Source: Smallanthus sonchifolius | Taxonomy: Eukaryota; Streptophyta; Magnoliopsida; Asterales; Asteraceae | DNA length: 64,000 bases | Direction: 5' to 3' | Assembly (NCBI GenBank): GCA_023525975.1 | Contig: CM042046.1 | Location: forward strand, 41,757,501-41,821,500 | Shown: one piece after another, positions 23,496 through 35,557 of the stretch | Layout of the letters: every line of letters starts with the position of its first letter | Numbering within the stretch: the stretch's first letter is position 1 | Notes under the pieces: model-generated | Databases searched by the model: none | Seen by the model: only the letters and a program-made list of their open reading frames with translations | Told to the model about the DNA's origin: nothing | Made by a program: the position numbers and the translations under genes

Positions 23496-25846
23496 TGTCA
23501 CACCCCGACCGACGGCGGAAAACGTCGGGGCGTGAAGCTGTGCAGACTGTTCATAGCTCATGGTTGCTAAAGTTTGAATAATTTAAACATTCATTTTCAT
23601 TACACGTAGCAAGTTCATACCATACAAGAACCAAATGTAGCGATTACAAAATATAAATAGTTTAGATTAATTGCTAGGTCCAAATCCTATATGTAGCAGC
23701 TTGTAATACTTCAAACATTGTCACCTGAAACATGGTTAAAAACAAAGTCAACTAAAAAGTTGGTGAGAATACATAGGTTTTCGTGTCATGTAATAGAATA
23801 TAGTGTTGTGTGTATACAATTCATACAAACATGGCAATTAAGGCATTTATGGAGAGATACCATCGTGTGACCTGGTAGTACAATCAAACCTTTGTAACTA
23901 GCATGCAAAACAAACGCGTGTTGGCAGTAACAGTCACCCTACCTGGGTGGGTTTGTCAGACTCGATAGATCTATCACTGTTTACTGTAGGCTATAAAATA
24001 GTTAATGATTGCACGTGAATAGCAAACTGCGTGTTGGTCTACACACCTAGTACTCAAGCACAAAGCTCAAAATTGTAACACATGATTGTAGGGTGGAATT
24101 GTATATTGTGTAGTTTGTAAACATAGTAAATAGAACGCATGTTCCACCCCAAAAGTTTGTAAATAGAGTAAAAGAGGGGCTATGTAACTCACTTGTGTTG
24201 GGGCGTGTAGTTTGCACAGATCAACAAAAATACCAAGCGTGTTGTAGGTCGCTACGTTTGACCTATTGAATGAGGGTATAACGCGTGTCACTGTTTGTGT
24301 TATTTTGTGTCCAAAGTGGGTTCGTTGGTGGTTTGTGTGTTTAGGGTTGGTTTTGGAATAATAAATTAGTAGCGATATATATATATATATTTATTTAAAT
24401 AAAATTTAATTAAACGATATTTGTTTAAATCAATATATATATATATTTGTATAAATAAAAATGATTATATAAATTCACTATTTCATCGGTTTTGAAACTA
24501 TCGGGAATTAATCGTGTTAAATTTCTAAATCAGCGATTTGGTATATAAATGATTCCCGGGTTTTGGGATTTTATAACTTAAATTTTTATAAACAAGTTTT
24601 GAAATGTTTAAATAAAAACATATTAAATTAAGTTTGAAAATAATAAAATTAAAGTTTCTGGTCAAGGAGCACGACCGTGCTCAAGTAGGGCACGACCGCG
24701 CTCGTTGCCGGGCGTGACCGTGGTGGTCTGAGCGCGCCCGTGGTCGAGTCAGAAGTCACTACAGAGGGTCTGGACATAGAGCACGACCGTGCTCGTATCT
24801 GGCACGACCGCGTCTAGTGTTTGTTTTTGGTCAAGACTTGTTTGCTCGGTAAGCACGACCGGGCCACACCTGGGGCACGACTGTGCTTGGTCAGGCACGA
24901 CCGCGCTCAGGGATGAGCGCGACCGTGTCGGGCCTTTTTCAGACACAATTCGATCGATTATTATATTAATAGCTTCTATATTCTTAGGGCTTTCACTTAG
25001 TGGATGATTACGAATGTTTCTACATAGTTTAATTGTATTTATATCATGTCTAGAGTGTAGTTCGAGTAAAATTTATGTTTCGGCTTTTTGGTTCAAAATC
25101 GGATCGATTTGAGTGTTTCTACAACGAATTGACATAGGGCTTTCGTAGTAGAGGTAGATACAAAGCTGAAGACGTGTTACTTACTTGTTGAAAGTGGGCA
25201 ATTGAATGCGGTCGGCTACGGGTCGAGCGGCTTCGTTTCTTGGCGATCAATCGGACGACAGAGGTGTTGTGAGCGTCGAGTGAGAGTTCTGAGAGATTGA
25301 GTGGGTGTATATGAGGGTGTAGGAAGCGTGCAACTGACTCTATATCAACGAATTTGAGAGGCTCGGTTGTGGTGTGAATGGGATTAATTAATTGTGCAAA
25401 TTGGACGACAATTGATGCGTGTTTTAGACGAATTTCAGTCGAGTATGGTCTAACGCGCGAAGACCGGCTTTTCTTTATTTTAATTTTCGCGAATTCAGAA
25501 GGTATGGTATGGTTTGACTTTCTGCAGTCAAGTGGGTTCATCAGCGCGACCGTGCCTACTTTAGGCGCGACCGTGCTTAGGTCTGCAGGCGCGACCGTGC
25601 TTAGGTCTGCAGGCGCGACCGTGCCTAGTCCTAGGCGCGACCGTACTTGCCTAGTTTTGTAGTTTTTGAGTTTTGTCAGTTTTGGTCCTTGGGGCTTGTG
25701 AGATAATTGCGTTTGTGTTTAATTTATTGTAATAGAATAGTTTGTATATGTAACTGCATCGTAGTTTGTTTGTACACGAATCGAAACTGAAATGTGTTTG
25801 TTTATTGAAATCAAACGATTACATGATGAAAATCAGAAATGTTACA
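23496..25846 (-). repeat. 3' LTR (sense) of the Ty3 element
   Basis: A 2351-bp copy of the LTR at 31148-33481. It has two clusters of GC-rich near-palindromes in an AT-rich background: 24666-24925 (GAGCACGACCGTGCTC type) and 25541-25650 (GCGCGACCGTGC type, five copies against four in the partner LTR). ORFs read through these repeats are not genes. Confidence 0.95.
25541..25650. repeat. GCGCGACCGTGC repeat cluster in the Ty3 LTR
   Basis: Five copies of GCGCGACCGTGC-type words are spaced about 20-24 bp apart. The 5' LTR at 33203-33285 has four, one 24-bp unit fewer. In sense orientation the cluster is about 196-305 bp from the LTR start. A second cluster at 24666-24925 includes two perfect-arm copies GAGCACG-AC-CGTGCTC. 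Confidence 0.8.
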
Positions 25847-25860
25847 GTCTCCCCTTGTTG
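25847..25860 (-). other. polypurine tract of the Ty3 element
   Basis: On the minus strand CAACAAGGGGAGAC directly precedes the LTR start TGTAACATT. Position and purine content fit the primer for plus-strand DNA synthesis. Confidence 0.75.
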
Positions 25861-25880
25861 AGGGGATTTCGTCCCGAAAT

Positions 25881-28800
25881 TCAACTAGTTGAGGCTGCAG
25901 AATTGGTGAATAGGTGAGGATACTTGAGTTTCATTTGGTCTTCACGTTCCCAAGTAAACTCAGGACCACGTTTAGAATCCCAACGGACTTTGACTATAGG
26001 AATGCGGCTGCGTTTGAGTTGCTTGATCTCACGGTCCATGATTTCCACCGGTTTCTCGACAAAGTGCATCGTTTCATCAATGCGCACGTCGTCAAGAGGT
26101 ATGTGGAGGTTCTCATCAGCAAGACATTTCTTCAGGTTGGACACGTGGAAGGTTGGATGAACATTGTTGAGTGCTGGAGGTAGCTCAAGTTTGTAAGCCA
26201 CTTTCCCGATTCTTTCAAGGATCTTGAACGGGCCTACGTAACGAGGTGCTAGTTTGCCTTTCTTTCCAAAGCGGATCACACCCTTCCAAGGGGATACTTT
26301 GAGAAGCACAAGGTCACCCACTTGGAATTCCAAGGGTTTTCGTCGCTTGTCGGCATAGCTCTTTTGTCGACTTCTCGCTACTCGGATGTTGTCACGGATT
26401 TGAAGGATTTTGTCGGATGTTTCCTGAATTAACTCGGGACCGGTGATTTATGCTTCACCAATCTCGTTCCAACAGATAGGAGAACGGCATTTGCGACCAT
26501 AAAGAGCTTCGAATGGAGCCATGTTGATGCTGGTGTGGTAGCTGTTATTGTAGGAGAATTCAATAAGTGCTAGATGTGAATCCCAATTGCCACCAAAGTC
26601 TATGACACAGGCTCTCAGCATGTCTTCGAGGGTTTGGATTGTTCGTTCAGTCTGGCCATCAGTTTGGGGATGGTAGGCTGTGCTTAAATCCAATCGTGTG
26701 CCAAGTGCCTTTTGCAAAGATTGCCAAAATCTGGAAGTGAAACGAGCATCTCTGTCGGAGATTATGTTCAAAGGTATACCGTGTCGACTCACAATTTCGT
26801 TAATATAGATTCGGGCCAATTTCTCAACCCGATAGTCTTCACGGATGGGCAGGAAGTGTGCGGACTTTGTGAGACGGTCAATGATTACCCAAATGCTATC
26901 ATAGCCGTTTGAAGTACGAGGGAGTTTAGTAATGAAGTCCATGGCTAGATTTTCCCATTTCCACACGGGGATTTCCGGTTGTTCAAGTAAACCGGAAGGA
27001 CGTTGATGTTCGGCTTTGACTTTAGAGCAGGTTAGGCATTTTGCAACATAGAGTGCAATGTCTTTCTTCATACCAGGCCACCAATATTGTGGTCGAAGAT
27101 TGTGATACATTTTATCCGCACCGGGATGGATAGAATACCGAGACTTGTGTGCTTCAGTCATGAGGAATTCCCGGAGATCATTGCGGTTGGGAACCCAAAT
27201 ACGATCCAAGAAATAAAGCAAGCCATTGTTTTTAGTCTCTAGTTGGAATTCAGCACCACACGACATTTCCTCATACATATTGCCCTCGGTAATCGAGACG
27301 TGTTGAGCTGCTAGAATACGGGTTTGAATGTCGGAGTGAATCTTGACACTTTGGAGCATGAGGCGTTCTTTACGGCTCAGCGCATCGGCTACAACATTAG
27401 CCTTACCGGGATGATAACGAATCTCGCAATCGTAGTCATTGAGTAGTTCAACCCAACGTCGTTGCCTCATGTTGAGTTCTTTTTGATTGAAGATGTGTTG
27501 GAGGCTTTTGTGGTCGGTAAATACCACACATTTCGTGCCATATAGATAATGTCTCCAAATCTTCAAGGCAAATATGACTGCACCTAGCTCCAGATCGTGC
27601 GTCGTATAGTTCTTTTCATGGATCTTGAGTTGCCTTGATGCATAAGCGATTACCTTGCCTCGTTGCATGAGAACACAACCAAGGCCTAGGTTAGAGGCAT
27701 CGCAGTAGACGACTAGATCATCGTTTCCTTCTGGAAGAGTCAGAATAGGAGCATCACATAACTTCTGTTTAAGAGTTTGGAAAGCTTCTTCTTGTTTTGG
27801 CCCCCATTCATAAGGTTTACCTTTATGTGTCAAGGCGGTGAGGGGAACAGCAATCTTGGAGAAATTAGAAATGAACCTTCGGTAATAACCCGCTAAACCA
27901 AGAAACGAACGAACCTCAGTAGGGGTTTGAGGAGCACTCCAATTCTTGACAGCTTCGATCTTGGCAGGGTCGACATGTATTCCCTTTTTATTGACAACAT
28001 GACCCAAAAATTGAACCTCCTTTAGCCAAAATTCACATTTGGAGAACTTGGCGTATAATTGTTCGGTTCTCAGGAGATCCAAAACCAGTCTAAGGTGCTG
28101 TTCATGTTCTTCCTCAGTCTTGGAATAGATCAAGATGTCATCGATGAAAACGATCACGAATTTGTCAAGGTATGGTTTGCACATGCGGTTCATGAGGTCC
28201 ATAAAGACAGCAGGTGCATTGGTCAACCCAAAAGGCATAACCGTGAACTCGTAATGACCATATCTTGTTCGGAAGGCGGTCTTTGGAATATCTTCTTCTC
28301 GGACACGCAGTTGGTGATAACCAGATCGAAGATCAATCTTCGAGAAACAAGTAGAACCTTGGAGTTGATCGAAGAGGTCGTCAATCCTAGGTAACGGGTA
28401 GCGGTTTTTGATTGTAAGCTTGTTGAGCTCTCGATAGTCAATACACATGCGGAATGAACCATCCTTCTTTTTAACAAACAAGACTGGTGCACCCCACGGT
28501 GAATGACTTGGCCGTATGAAACCTTTGTCAGCGAGTTCTTGAAGTTGACTTGCAAGTTCTTGCAATTCGGAAGGTGCAAGCCGGTATGGAGCTTTAGCCA
28601 CAGGGTTTGCTCCGGGTATAAGATCGATTTGAAACTTTACTTCCCGAATAGGTGGAAGTCCGGGTAAGTCATCGGGAAAGACTTCGGGAAACTCCCGAAT
28701 GATGGGAATATCTTCTATTCTTCTCTCCTTGTCTTCTTTTTGAATCACATGAGCTAGGAAAACCATGCACTTCTTTCGAATGTATTTCTGGGCAGTTATG

Positions 28801-30458
28801 CATGACATTAGTTTGAGTCCTTTGCAAGGTTTCTCGCCAAAGACTTTCAATATGTCTCCCGATGGAAGAGGTACTCGGATGTACTTTTCAAAGCACATGA
28901 CCTCGGCATGGTTTTTAGATAACCAATCCATGCCGATGATGACGTCAAAGCTTCCCAATGGCATTGGTATAAGGTTGACTGGAAACGTGTGACCATTGAG
29001 TTCTAGTGAGCAGTCATGAATGATGGAGTCAATAGTGATGGAGTTTCCATCCGCTACTTCAACGGTGAAGGTTTTGTCGAGTTTGGATCGTGTTTTTGCA
29101 AGTAAAGGTTCAAAGTTAAGTGACACAAAACTCTTATCGGCTCCGGTATCAAATAGTATAGATGCAAATTGTTTATTTACAAGAAACGTACCGTTGACCA
29201 CATGATCGTTGGCTTGAGCTTCATTGGCGTTGATGTTGAAAGCACGCCCACGAGCTCCGCCCTGATTATTGTTCACAAGTTTTGGACATTGGTTTCGGAA
29301 GTGGTTCGGGTTGCCACATTCATAGCATGCCCGTCCATTTGCATTGATTGGAACCACTTGATTAGCTCCGGGTTGATTAACCGGGTTGGCTTGAGTAGTA
29401 AGTGCCTTTTGTCGGCAAATATTGGTCGTATGGCCAAGTTTCCCACAATGATTGCAAAGGCGACATGGGACAGTTTGTGGGTGATGATAGTTGCAGTTGT
29501 TGCAGAGTGGGTAGGTACCTCCATAAGCTTTCTTGGCTGGATTTTGAGCCAAGGGTGCAACTTGATTAATTGGGGCGGCTGGAGTGACTATTGCAAAATT
29601 CTTCGCCTTTCTCTTCCTGGTGTTTCGATACTGTTCGTTTTGAACTTCTTTGACATGAGTAGGAGGAGTTGTGGTGTCAGAAACTTTCTTGGCGCCCTTT
29701 TTGGTAAGAGTACCTGCTTTAACGTGATTATCGGTCAGTGTGGCAGCTAGACGAATAGCATCTTCTAGGGTTGCAGGATTTCTTCCCAGAACAGTGTCCT
29801 GGATTTGTCTCGGTAGACCACCGATATATTTTTCAATACACCTAGACAAAGGTGTAACCATGTGCGGTACCAGCATGTTGAGTTCGTGGAAACGGTTAGT
29901 GTACGCCAAGCTTTCACCGCTATCTTGGGTAAGATCCCAAAATTCCGCTTCCAGTTTCTTCATCTCATTTCGAGGACAGAATTCCTCGGTCATGATCCTT
30001 TTCAGCTCATCCCATGGCAGAGCCATTGCTACTTCTACTCCCTTTGTTCTCTTTTCCCCATTCCACCAGGTTAGTGCCCGTTTTTGGAAGACACTAGTGG
30101 CATGGCGGACACGCAGATTGTCCGGACAGTCACTATTGAGGAAGGTGCCCTCAATACTTTCGAACCATTGAAGGAGTCCCGTGGCTCCTTCGGTACCATA
30201 AAATTTCAGGGGATTGCAAGAGTTGAAATGCTTGAAGGTACATTGTGGCGGGTTGGCACCACCGCCACCACCAGTATTAGCACTACCACTGGCGTTCCCA
30301 TTGTTGTTGTTATTGGCTTGAGTTAGTTGAGTTACCAGCTGAGTGAGGAGAGCAGCAAGGTTGGTATTATTGTTGTTGTTGGCATTGCTGGTATTGGTGT
30401 TGGTGCTATCGTTGGCGTTGTCGGTGTTGTTGCGGTTGATGTTACGACGAGGAGGCAT
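25881..30458 (-). pseudogene. Ty3/gypsy gag-pol polyprotein with one internal stop codon
   Basis: The likely start is the ATG at 30458 (MPPRRNINRN). Across 1525 codons a single in-frame TAA occurs at 26450-26448 (codon about 1337), late in the integrase; the frame then continues to 25881. Domains in order: Asn-rich N-terminus, gag capsid (about 75-250), CCHC knuckles CNHCGKLGHTTNIC and CYECGNPNHFRNQC, protease FDTGADKSF (about 436), reverse transcriptase with FIDDILIYS (about 773), RNase H YCDASNLGLG (about 918), integrase HHCC zinc site (about 1110-1145), the DDE region with ISDRDARF and QTDGQTER, and a C-terminal chromodomain (about 1470-1519). The chromodomain and iMet primer site place it with Tekay/Del chromoviruses. 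The stop would remove the integrase C-terminus and chromodomain. Confidence 0.95.
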
Positions 30459-31131
30459 TCTATAAAAAGAGAATGATACAAAAGTGTTGTGAGAATTTAT
30501 AAAAATCCGTTGAAATTTAGGATAGGAGGAATAATAACACATTTATTTCATAGTTCGGATTGTTTTCAAGTAATCACATTTCTACTTGAACACAATGACA
30601 TATTAAGGTTAATTAGACTTATATAATTTTCAAGGAGACGTGCTTTAGCCTATAGGTAAACACTCATCCCGGGAATTCCCAGGAAAGCATACGGATCCCT
30701 CGGTTGATTGGGATTTATATGAAATGCTTTCCTAGACAGAAAACCCAGAATACAGGTGTCACCCTTCCAGATTGCACGTGTCCTCTAATAATTAACAGAG
30801 TCTAAAACCTTAACGGGTATGAAAAATATTTTTGATAGGCATAGGTCCACGAGTATGAGTTTTTCCACAAGTTATGGCGATGATGACATAGAAGCAGTTA
30901 AGGAGGATATGCGGCTTAGGATACGGGTATGGATACGATTTATTTTATTATTTACGTATGCTTATTAAGTCTTGTAGTCTAAACAATTTAAGTATCAAAT
31001 AACTAACACATAAGGCATGTGAATATAGCAAATAGCACGTATCACATAAAACATGTAGCATGGCATTGTTGGGTGTCCTAAAGTTATAGTCTAGGTCAAT
31101 GGTGTCTAATAACCTAATTCCCTATAACCAA
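30459..31131 (-). other. 5' untranslated leader of the Ty3 element
   Basis: This sequence lies between the primer site and the gag ATG. No conserved ORF is seen, and the read-in from 30542 lacks family similarity. It presumably holds the packaging signal, which cannot be recognised by eye. Confidence 0.6.
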
Positions 31132-31144
31132 GGCTCTGATACCA
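31132..31144 (-). other. primer binding site (initiator tRNA-Met) of the Ty3 element
   Basis: On the minus strand TGGTATCAGAGCC lies three bases after the 5' LTR end GTGTGACA. It is complementary to the 3' end of plant initiator tRNA-Met, the usual primer of Tekay/Del elements. Confidence 0.9.
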
Positions 31145-31147
31145 ATC

Positions 31148-33481
31148 TGTCACACCCCGACCGACGGCGGAAAACGTCGGGGCGTGAAGTTGTGCAGACT
31201 GTTCATAGCTCATGGTTGCTAAAGTTTGAATAATTTAAACATTCATTTTCATTACACGTAGCAAGTTCATACCATACAAGAACCAAATGTAGCGATTACA
31301 AAATATAAATAGTTTAGATTAATTGCTAGGTCCAAATCCTATATGTAGCAGCTTGTAATACTTCAAACATTGTCACCTGAAACATGGTTAAAAACAAAGT
31401 CAACTAAAAAGTTGGTGAGAATACATAGGTTTTCGTGTCATGTAATAGAATATAGTGTTGTGTGTATACAATTCATACACACATGGCAATTAAGGCATTT
31501 ATGGAGAGATACCATCGTGTGACCTGGTAGTACAATCAAACCTTTGTAACTAGCATGCAAAACAAACGCGTGTTGGCAGTAACAGTCACCCTACCTGGGT
31601 GGGTTTGTCAGACTCAATAGATCTATCACTGTTTACTGTAGGCTATAAAATAGTTAATGATTGCACGTGAATAGCAAACTGCGTGTTGGTCTACACACCT
31701 AGTACTCAAGCACAAAGCTCAAAATTGTAACACATGATTGTAGGGTGGAATTGTATATTGTGTAGTTTGTAAACATAGTAAATAGAACGCATGTTCCACC
31801 CCAAAAGTTTGTAAATAGAGTAAAAGAGGGGCTATGTAACTCACTTATGTTGGGGCGTGTAGTTTGCACAGATCAACAAAAATACCAAGCGTGTTGTAGG
31901 TCGCTACGTTTGACCTATTGAATGAGGGTATAACGCGTGTCACTGTTTGTGTTATTTTGTGTCCAAAGTGGGTTCGTTGGTGGTTTGTGTGTTTAGGGTT
32001 GGTTTTGGAATAATAAATTAGTAGCGATATATATATATATATATTTATTTAAATAAAATTTAATTAAACGATATTTGTTTAAATCAATATATATATATAT
32101 ATATTTGTATAAATAAAAATGATTATATAAATTCACTATTTCATCGGTTTTGAAACTATCGGGAATTAATCGTTTTAAATTTCTAAATCAGCGATTTGGT
32201 ATATAAATGATTCTCGGGTTTTGGGATTTTATAACTTAAATTTTTATAAACAAGTTTTGAAATGTTTAAATAAAAACATATTAAATTAAGTTTGAAAATA
32301 ATAAAATTAAAGTTTCTGGTCAAGGAGCACGACCGTGCTCAAGTAGGGCACGACCGCGCTCGTTGCCGGGCGTGACCGTGGTGGTCTGAGCGCGCCCGTG
32401 GTCGAGTCAGAAGTCACTACAGAGGGTCTGGACATAGAGCACGACCGTGCTCGTATCTGGCACGACCGCGTCTAGTGTTTGTTTTTGGTCAAGACTTGTT
32501 TGCTCGGTAAGCACGACCGGGCCACACCTGGGGCACGACTGTGCTTGGTCAGGCACGACCGCGCTCAAGGATGAGCGCGACCGTGTCGGGCCTTTTTCAG
32601 ACACAATTCGATCGATTCTTATATTAATAGCTTCTATATTCTTAGGGCTTTCACTTAGTGGATGATTACGAATGTTTCTACATAGTTTAATTGTATTTAT
32701 ATCATGTCTAGAGTGTAGTTCGAGTAAAATTTATGTTTCGGCTTTTTGGTTCAAAATCGGATCGATTTGAGTGTTTCTACAACGAATTGACATAGGGCTT
32801 TCGTAGTAGAGGTAGATACAAAGCTGAAGACGTGTTGACTTACTTGTTGAAAGTGGGCAATTGAATGCGGTCGGCTACGGGTCGAGCGGCTTCGTTTCTT
32901 GGCGATCAATCGGACGACAGAGGTGTTGTGAGCGTCGAGTGAGAGTTCTGAGAGATTGAGTGGGTGTATATGAGGGTGTAGGAAGCGTGCAACTGACTCT
33001 ATATCGACGAATTTGAGAGGCTCGGTTGTGGTGTGAATGGGATTAATTAATTGTGCAAATTGGACGACAATTGATGCGTGCTTTAGACGAATTTCAGTCG
33101 AGTATGGTCTGACGCGCGAAGACCGGCTTTTCTTTATTTTAATTTTCGCGAATTCAGAAGGTATGGTATGGTTTGACTTTCTGCAGTCAAGTGGGTTCAT
33201 CAGCGCGACCGTGCCTACTTTAGGCGCGACCGTGCTTAGGTCTGCAGGCGCGACCGTGCCTAGTCCTAGGCGCGACCGTGCTTGCCTAGTTTTGTAGTTT
33301 TTGAGTTTTGTCAGTTTTGGTCCTCGGGGCTTGTGAGATAATTGCGTTTTTGTTTAATTTATTGTAATAGAATAGTTTGTATATGTAACTGCATCGTAGT
33401 TTGTTTGTACACGAATCGAAACTGAAATGTGTTTGTTTATTGAAATCAAACGATTACATGATGAAAATCAGAAATGTTACA
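31148..33481 (-). repeat. 5' LTR (sense) of the Ty3 element
   Basis: A 2334-bp partner of 23496-25846 with TG...CA ends. It carries the same two palindrome clusters, the U3-proximal one with four copies. Confidence 0.95.
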
Positions 33482-35557
33482 CTAGTTAAGTGTTTAAGGA
33501 TTGTTTTTGACCGACCTAACGACATCGATCAACTGTTTGTGTTTGTATGCCTCCTGCCAGGTCTATCAACCCTGGCAAATGTGAGTAGGCTAACATTTCA
33601 CCCGTTCGACCTCCAATCGAGTTAGCGCGACTAACGCGGGTGGGGATTGTCAAACCCAATAGTACTACTAAACATTACCTTGCTAAGATCCATATTAACG
33701 GTTCGATGTACGATGAGGACTTTCTGTGATAGTGTGTCACGCTTAGCCTCAACAGTAATAACATATGAATTACAATAATCTAAAATAGTTGTGTCATGTT
33801 TTCTCCCCCAACGGGAAAAACATGTAAAATAATGTTTGTCTGCGTACCTGTTTCTCCCCCACGGGGAAAACAAGTAAAAGTATGATAGTATATATACATG
33901 TTTGTTTCTCCTCAACATGAAAAACAAGTAAAATAAGTTTGTGTGTAAGCATGTTTCTCCCCCAATAGTAAAACAAGTAAAAAGGGGCCGTGAAACTCAC
34001 CTGAGCGTGCAGAGCGTAGTAATTAGCATCACACATGGATGCTACAAAACCACAAATAGTTTGCAAGCAAACAGTCTATGAATGCCCTAGAATATGATCA
34101 CGATAATTAGGTCACGTAGGAGTATGTGACGATGACACCGAAAGATTGAACGTTTTAAAACGCACTTATGATTAACGAGTAGACAAACGCGTCATCGAAA
34201 TCAAGGATTTTTAGTTTACCATTTAATGTGAATACGACACGTATAATACGTCACCAAAATACAAGTTAATAATATATATTATTGTTTCGGGTATTCGTTT
34301 GGGTTAAATAATGACTATAAATAATTATATTATTTTAAAACGTGAGACCAATAATTAAGACGAGTTATAAAATGATTCTCGGATTTAAAATTATTGTTTG
34401 CGTGTATTTATATATTAAATAATGTTTTAAGAAAAAATACAACTAATTATAAAATGATTCTCGGATTCGAACCCGGGTCTCCTGTGAACAAGCCACATGA
34501 ACTAACCATCTGATCTGGGATGCAACTCGTGAACAAAACCCGGACCATATGGTTTTAATATTCACAGACACCAGTCCCTTACCCTCAATCGCGATTCGAA
34601 TCCCATCCTACTCCAAAATCACCGAATTCGATTGCTATTAGACATAAGGATTGAGGGGTTTTGTTAGTCGTTTCATTTCGAACTCGTGGTGAGTTTTAAT
34701 TGCAAAATCAACAAGTTTAGGATAGTTTAATTTCGCTTCTAAGAATTGAAACCCTAGTTTGAAACACAGATTCAAATTGATCAAACTCTATAAAATTATG
34801 AATTGAAAACATGGGGCTTTCAATAAACAGAGGATTTAGAAACTACCCATGTAATTTGATTGGATTGTAATCGGGTCTAGAGTGGGGTTCGACTAAACCG
34901 TATTTGATAAGAACCCTAGAATTGATTCTTGATAAATTCGATGTTGTATGACCAATTTAAGTTAGGGCTTTTGTTCTAGGGATGAAAACGAATCTGTAGG
35001 TGTGATTGATTACCTGAATTGAGTTCCAATTGATAGAGATTGATTAGGTTATGGTCGCGATTCTGACGGGTTGGTCCCCGGCGGCTTCCATCGCCTCTCC
35101 GGTGAAACTGATGTTTGCATAATGCTTAGAGAGGTGCGATTAGAGTGTTGGGAGTGTTTGATTTCACAAATGCCTTACCAAATGATCGAATTTAGGAGTT
35201 CTAGTGATAGGTTCGTCGGTTTCGGTTTGTAAATGATAATAGGATTAATTAGAATCATTATCACTCAATAATGCTTCTATGATGAACGACAATGCCATTT
35301 ACACGCATTTCAGTTACGAATTTGAATCATTCTTGAGAGTTATGGATTAATTTCGATTAATCATACACGATTTTGACTCTGAAAAGTCAACAGATTGAGT
35401 TTTGGTTATTCACACAACTAGTCCTTGAAGTTTTAAGTGAATTAGGGTTTGAGAATGGCAGAAATAGTCCCTGGGATTTGAGTTAAGTTGATTAAGTTAA
35501 CTTTAACCGGATTAGGTTAATGGAGTTAACCTGGAAAGTTCGGATTGTCACATAACG

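Larger units (their letters stand above)
23496..33481 (-). mobile_element. nearly intact Tekay/Del-type Ty3 chromovirus, innermost level
   Basis: This 9986-bp element has LTRs 31148-33481 (5', sense) and 23496-25846 (3'), an iMet-type primer site, a gag-pol ORF ending in a chromodomain, and a polypurine tract. On the minus strand it reads TGTAACATTTC...GGGGTGTGACA. The TSD is ctagt. By eye the LTRs show about 14 substitutions plus a 24-bp repeat-unit difference, a one-base indel and TA-run changes. One stop codon interrupts the integrase; otherwise the reading frame is open. It lies inside the 3' LTR of the Athila-like element. Confidence 0.95.
17941..33531 (+). mobile_element. short non-autonomous Athila-like LTR element, middle level of the nest
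   Basis: LTRs of 1050 bp lie at 17941-18990 and 22491-33531, the latter interrupted by the element at 23496-33481. Both begin TGATAAGCGACCAAAG and end ACATCGATCA. The TSD is actgt at 17936-17940 and 33532-33536. Without the nested insertion the element is 5.6 kb, against roughly 10-12 kb for complete Athila elements. It contains a primer binding site, one zinc-knuckle/protease ORF and a 3' noncoding part, but no reverse transcriptase or integrase. By eye the two LTRs differ at two positions only, pointing to a recent insertion. Mobilisation would have needed enzymes from a full-length relative. Confidence 0.9.
22491..33531 (+). repeat. 3' LTR of the Athila-like element, split by a Ty3 element
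   Basis: The part at 22491-23495 (1005 bp) and the part at 33487-33531 (45 bp) together rebuild the 1050-bp LTR. The break carries the ctagt duplication (23491-23495 and 33482-33486) of the nested Ty3 element. The palindrome array is kept at 22687-22804. Confidence 0.95.
17488..35552 (-). mobile_element. solo Ty3-type LTR, outermost level of the nest (split)
   Basis: The left part (17488-17940) starts TGTCACACCCCCAATTTC and the right part (33537-35552) ends TTCGGATTGTCACA. They are flanked by taacg at 17483-17487 and 35553-35557. Removing the inner insertion leaves an LTR of about 2.47 kb reading TGTGACA...TGTGACA on the minus strand. No PBS, polypurine tract or gag-pol adjoins it, so it is a solo LTR left by LTR-LTR recombination. 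Its right part has four spaced repeats of TTTCTCCyCnAcGGGAAAAACA-type words (33790-33990). Confidence 0.85.

Noticed and set aside
24749..25662. ORFs of 65-140 aa in the Ty3 LTR, repeated at 32407-33297.
   Set aside because: They are read through GC-rich repeat clusters in an LTR, have no domain, and are duplicated only with the LTR.
26712..30326. Plus-strand ORFs of up to 193 aa across 26.7-30.3 kb.
   Set aside because: They are antisense shadows of the minus-strand gag-pol frame.
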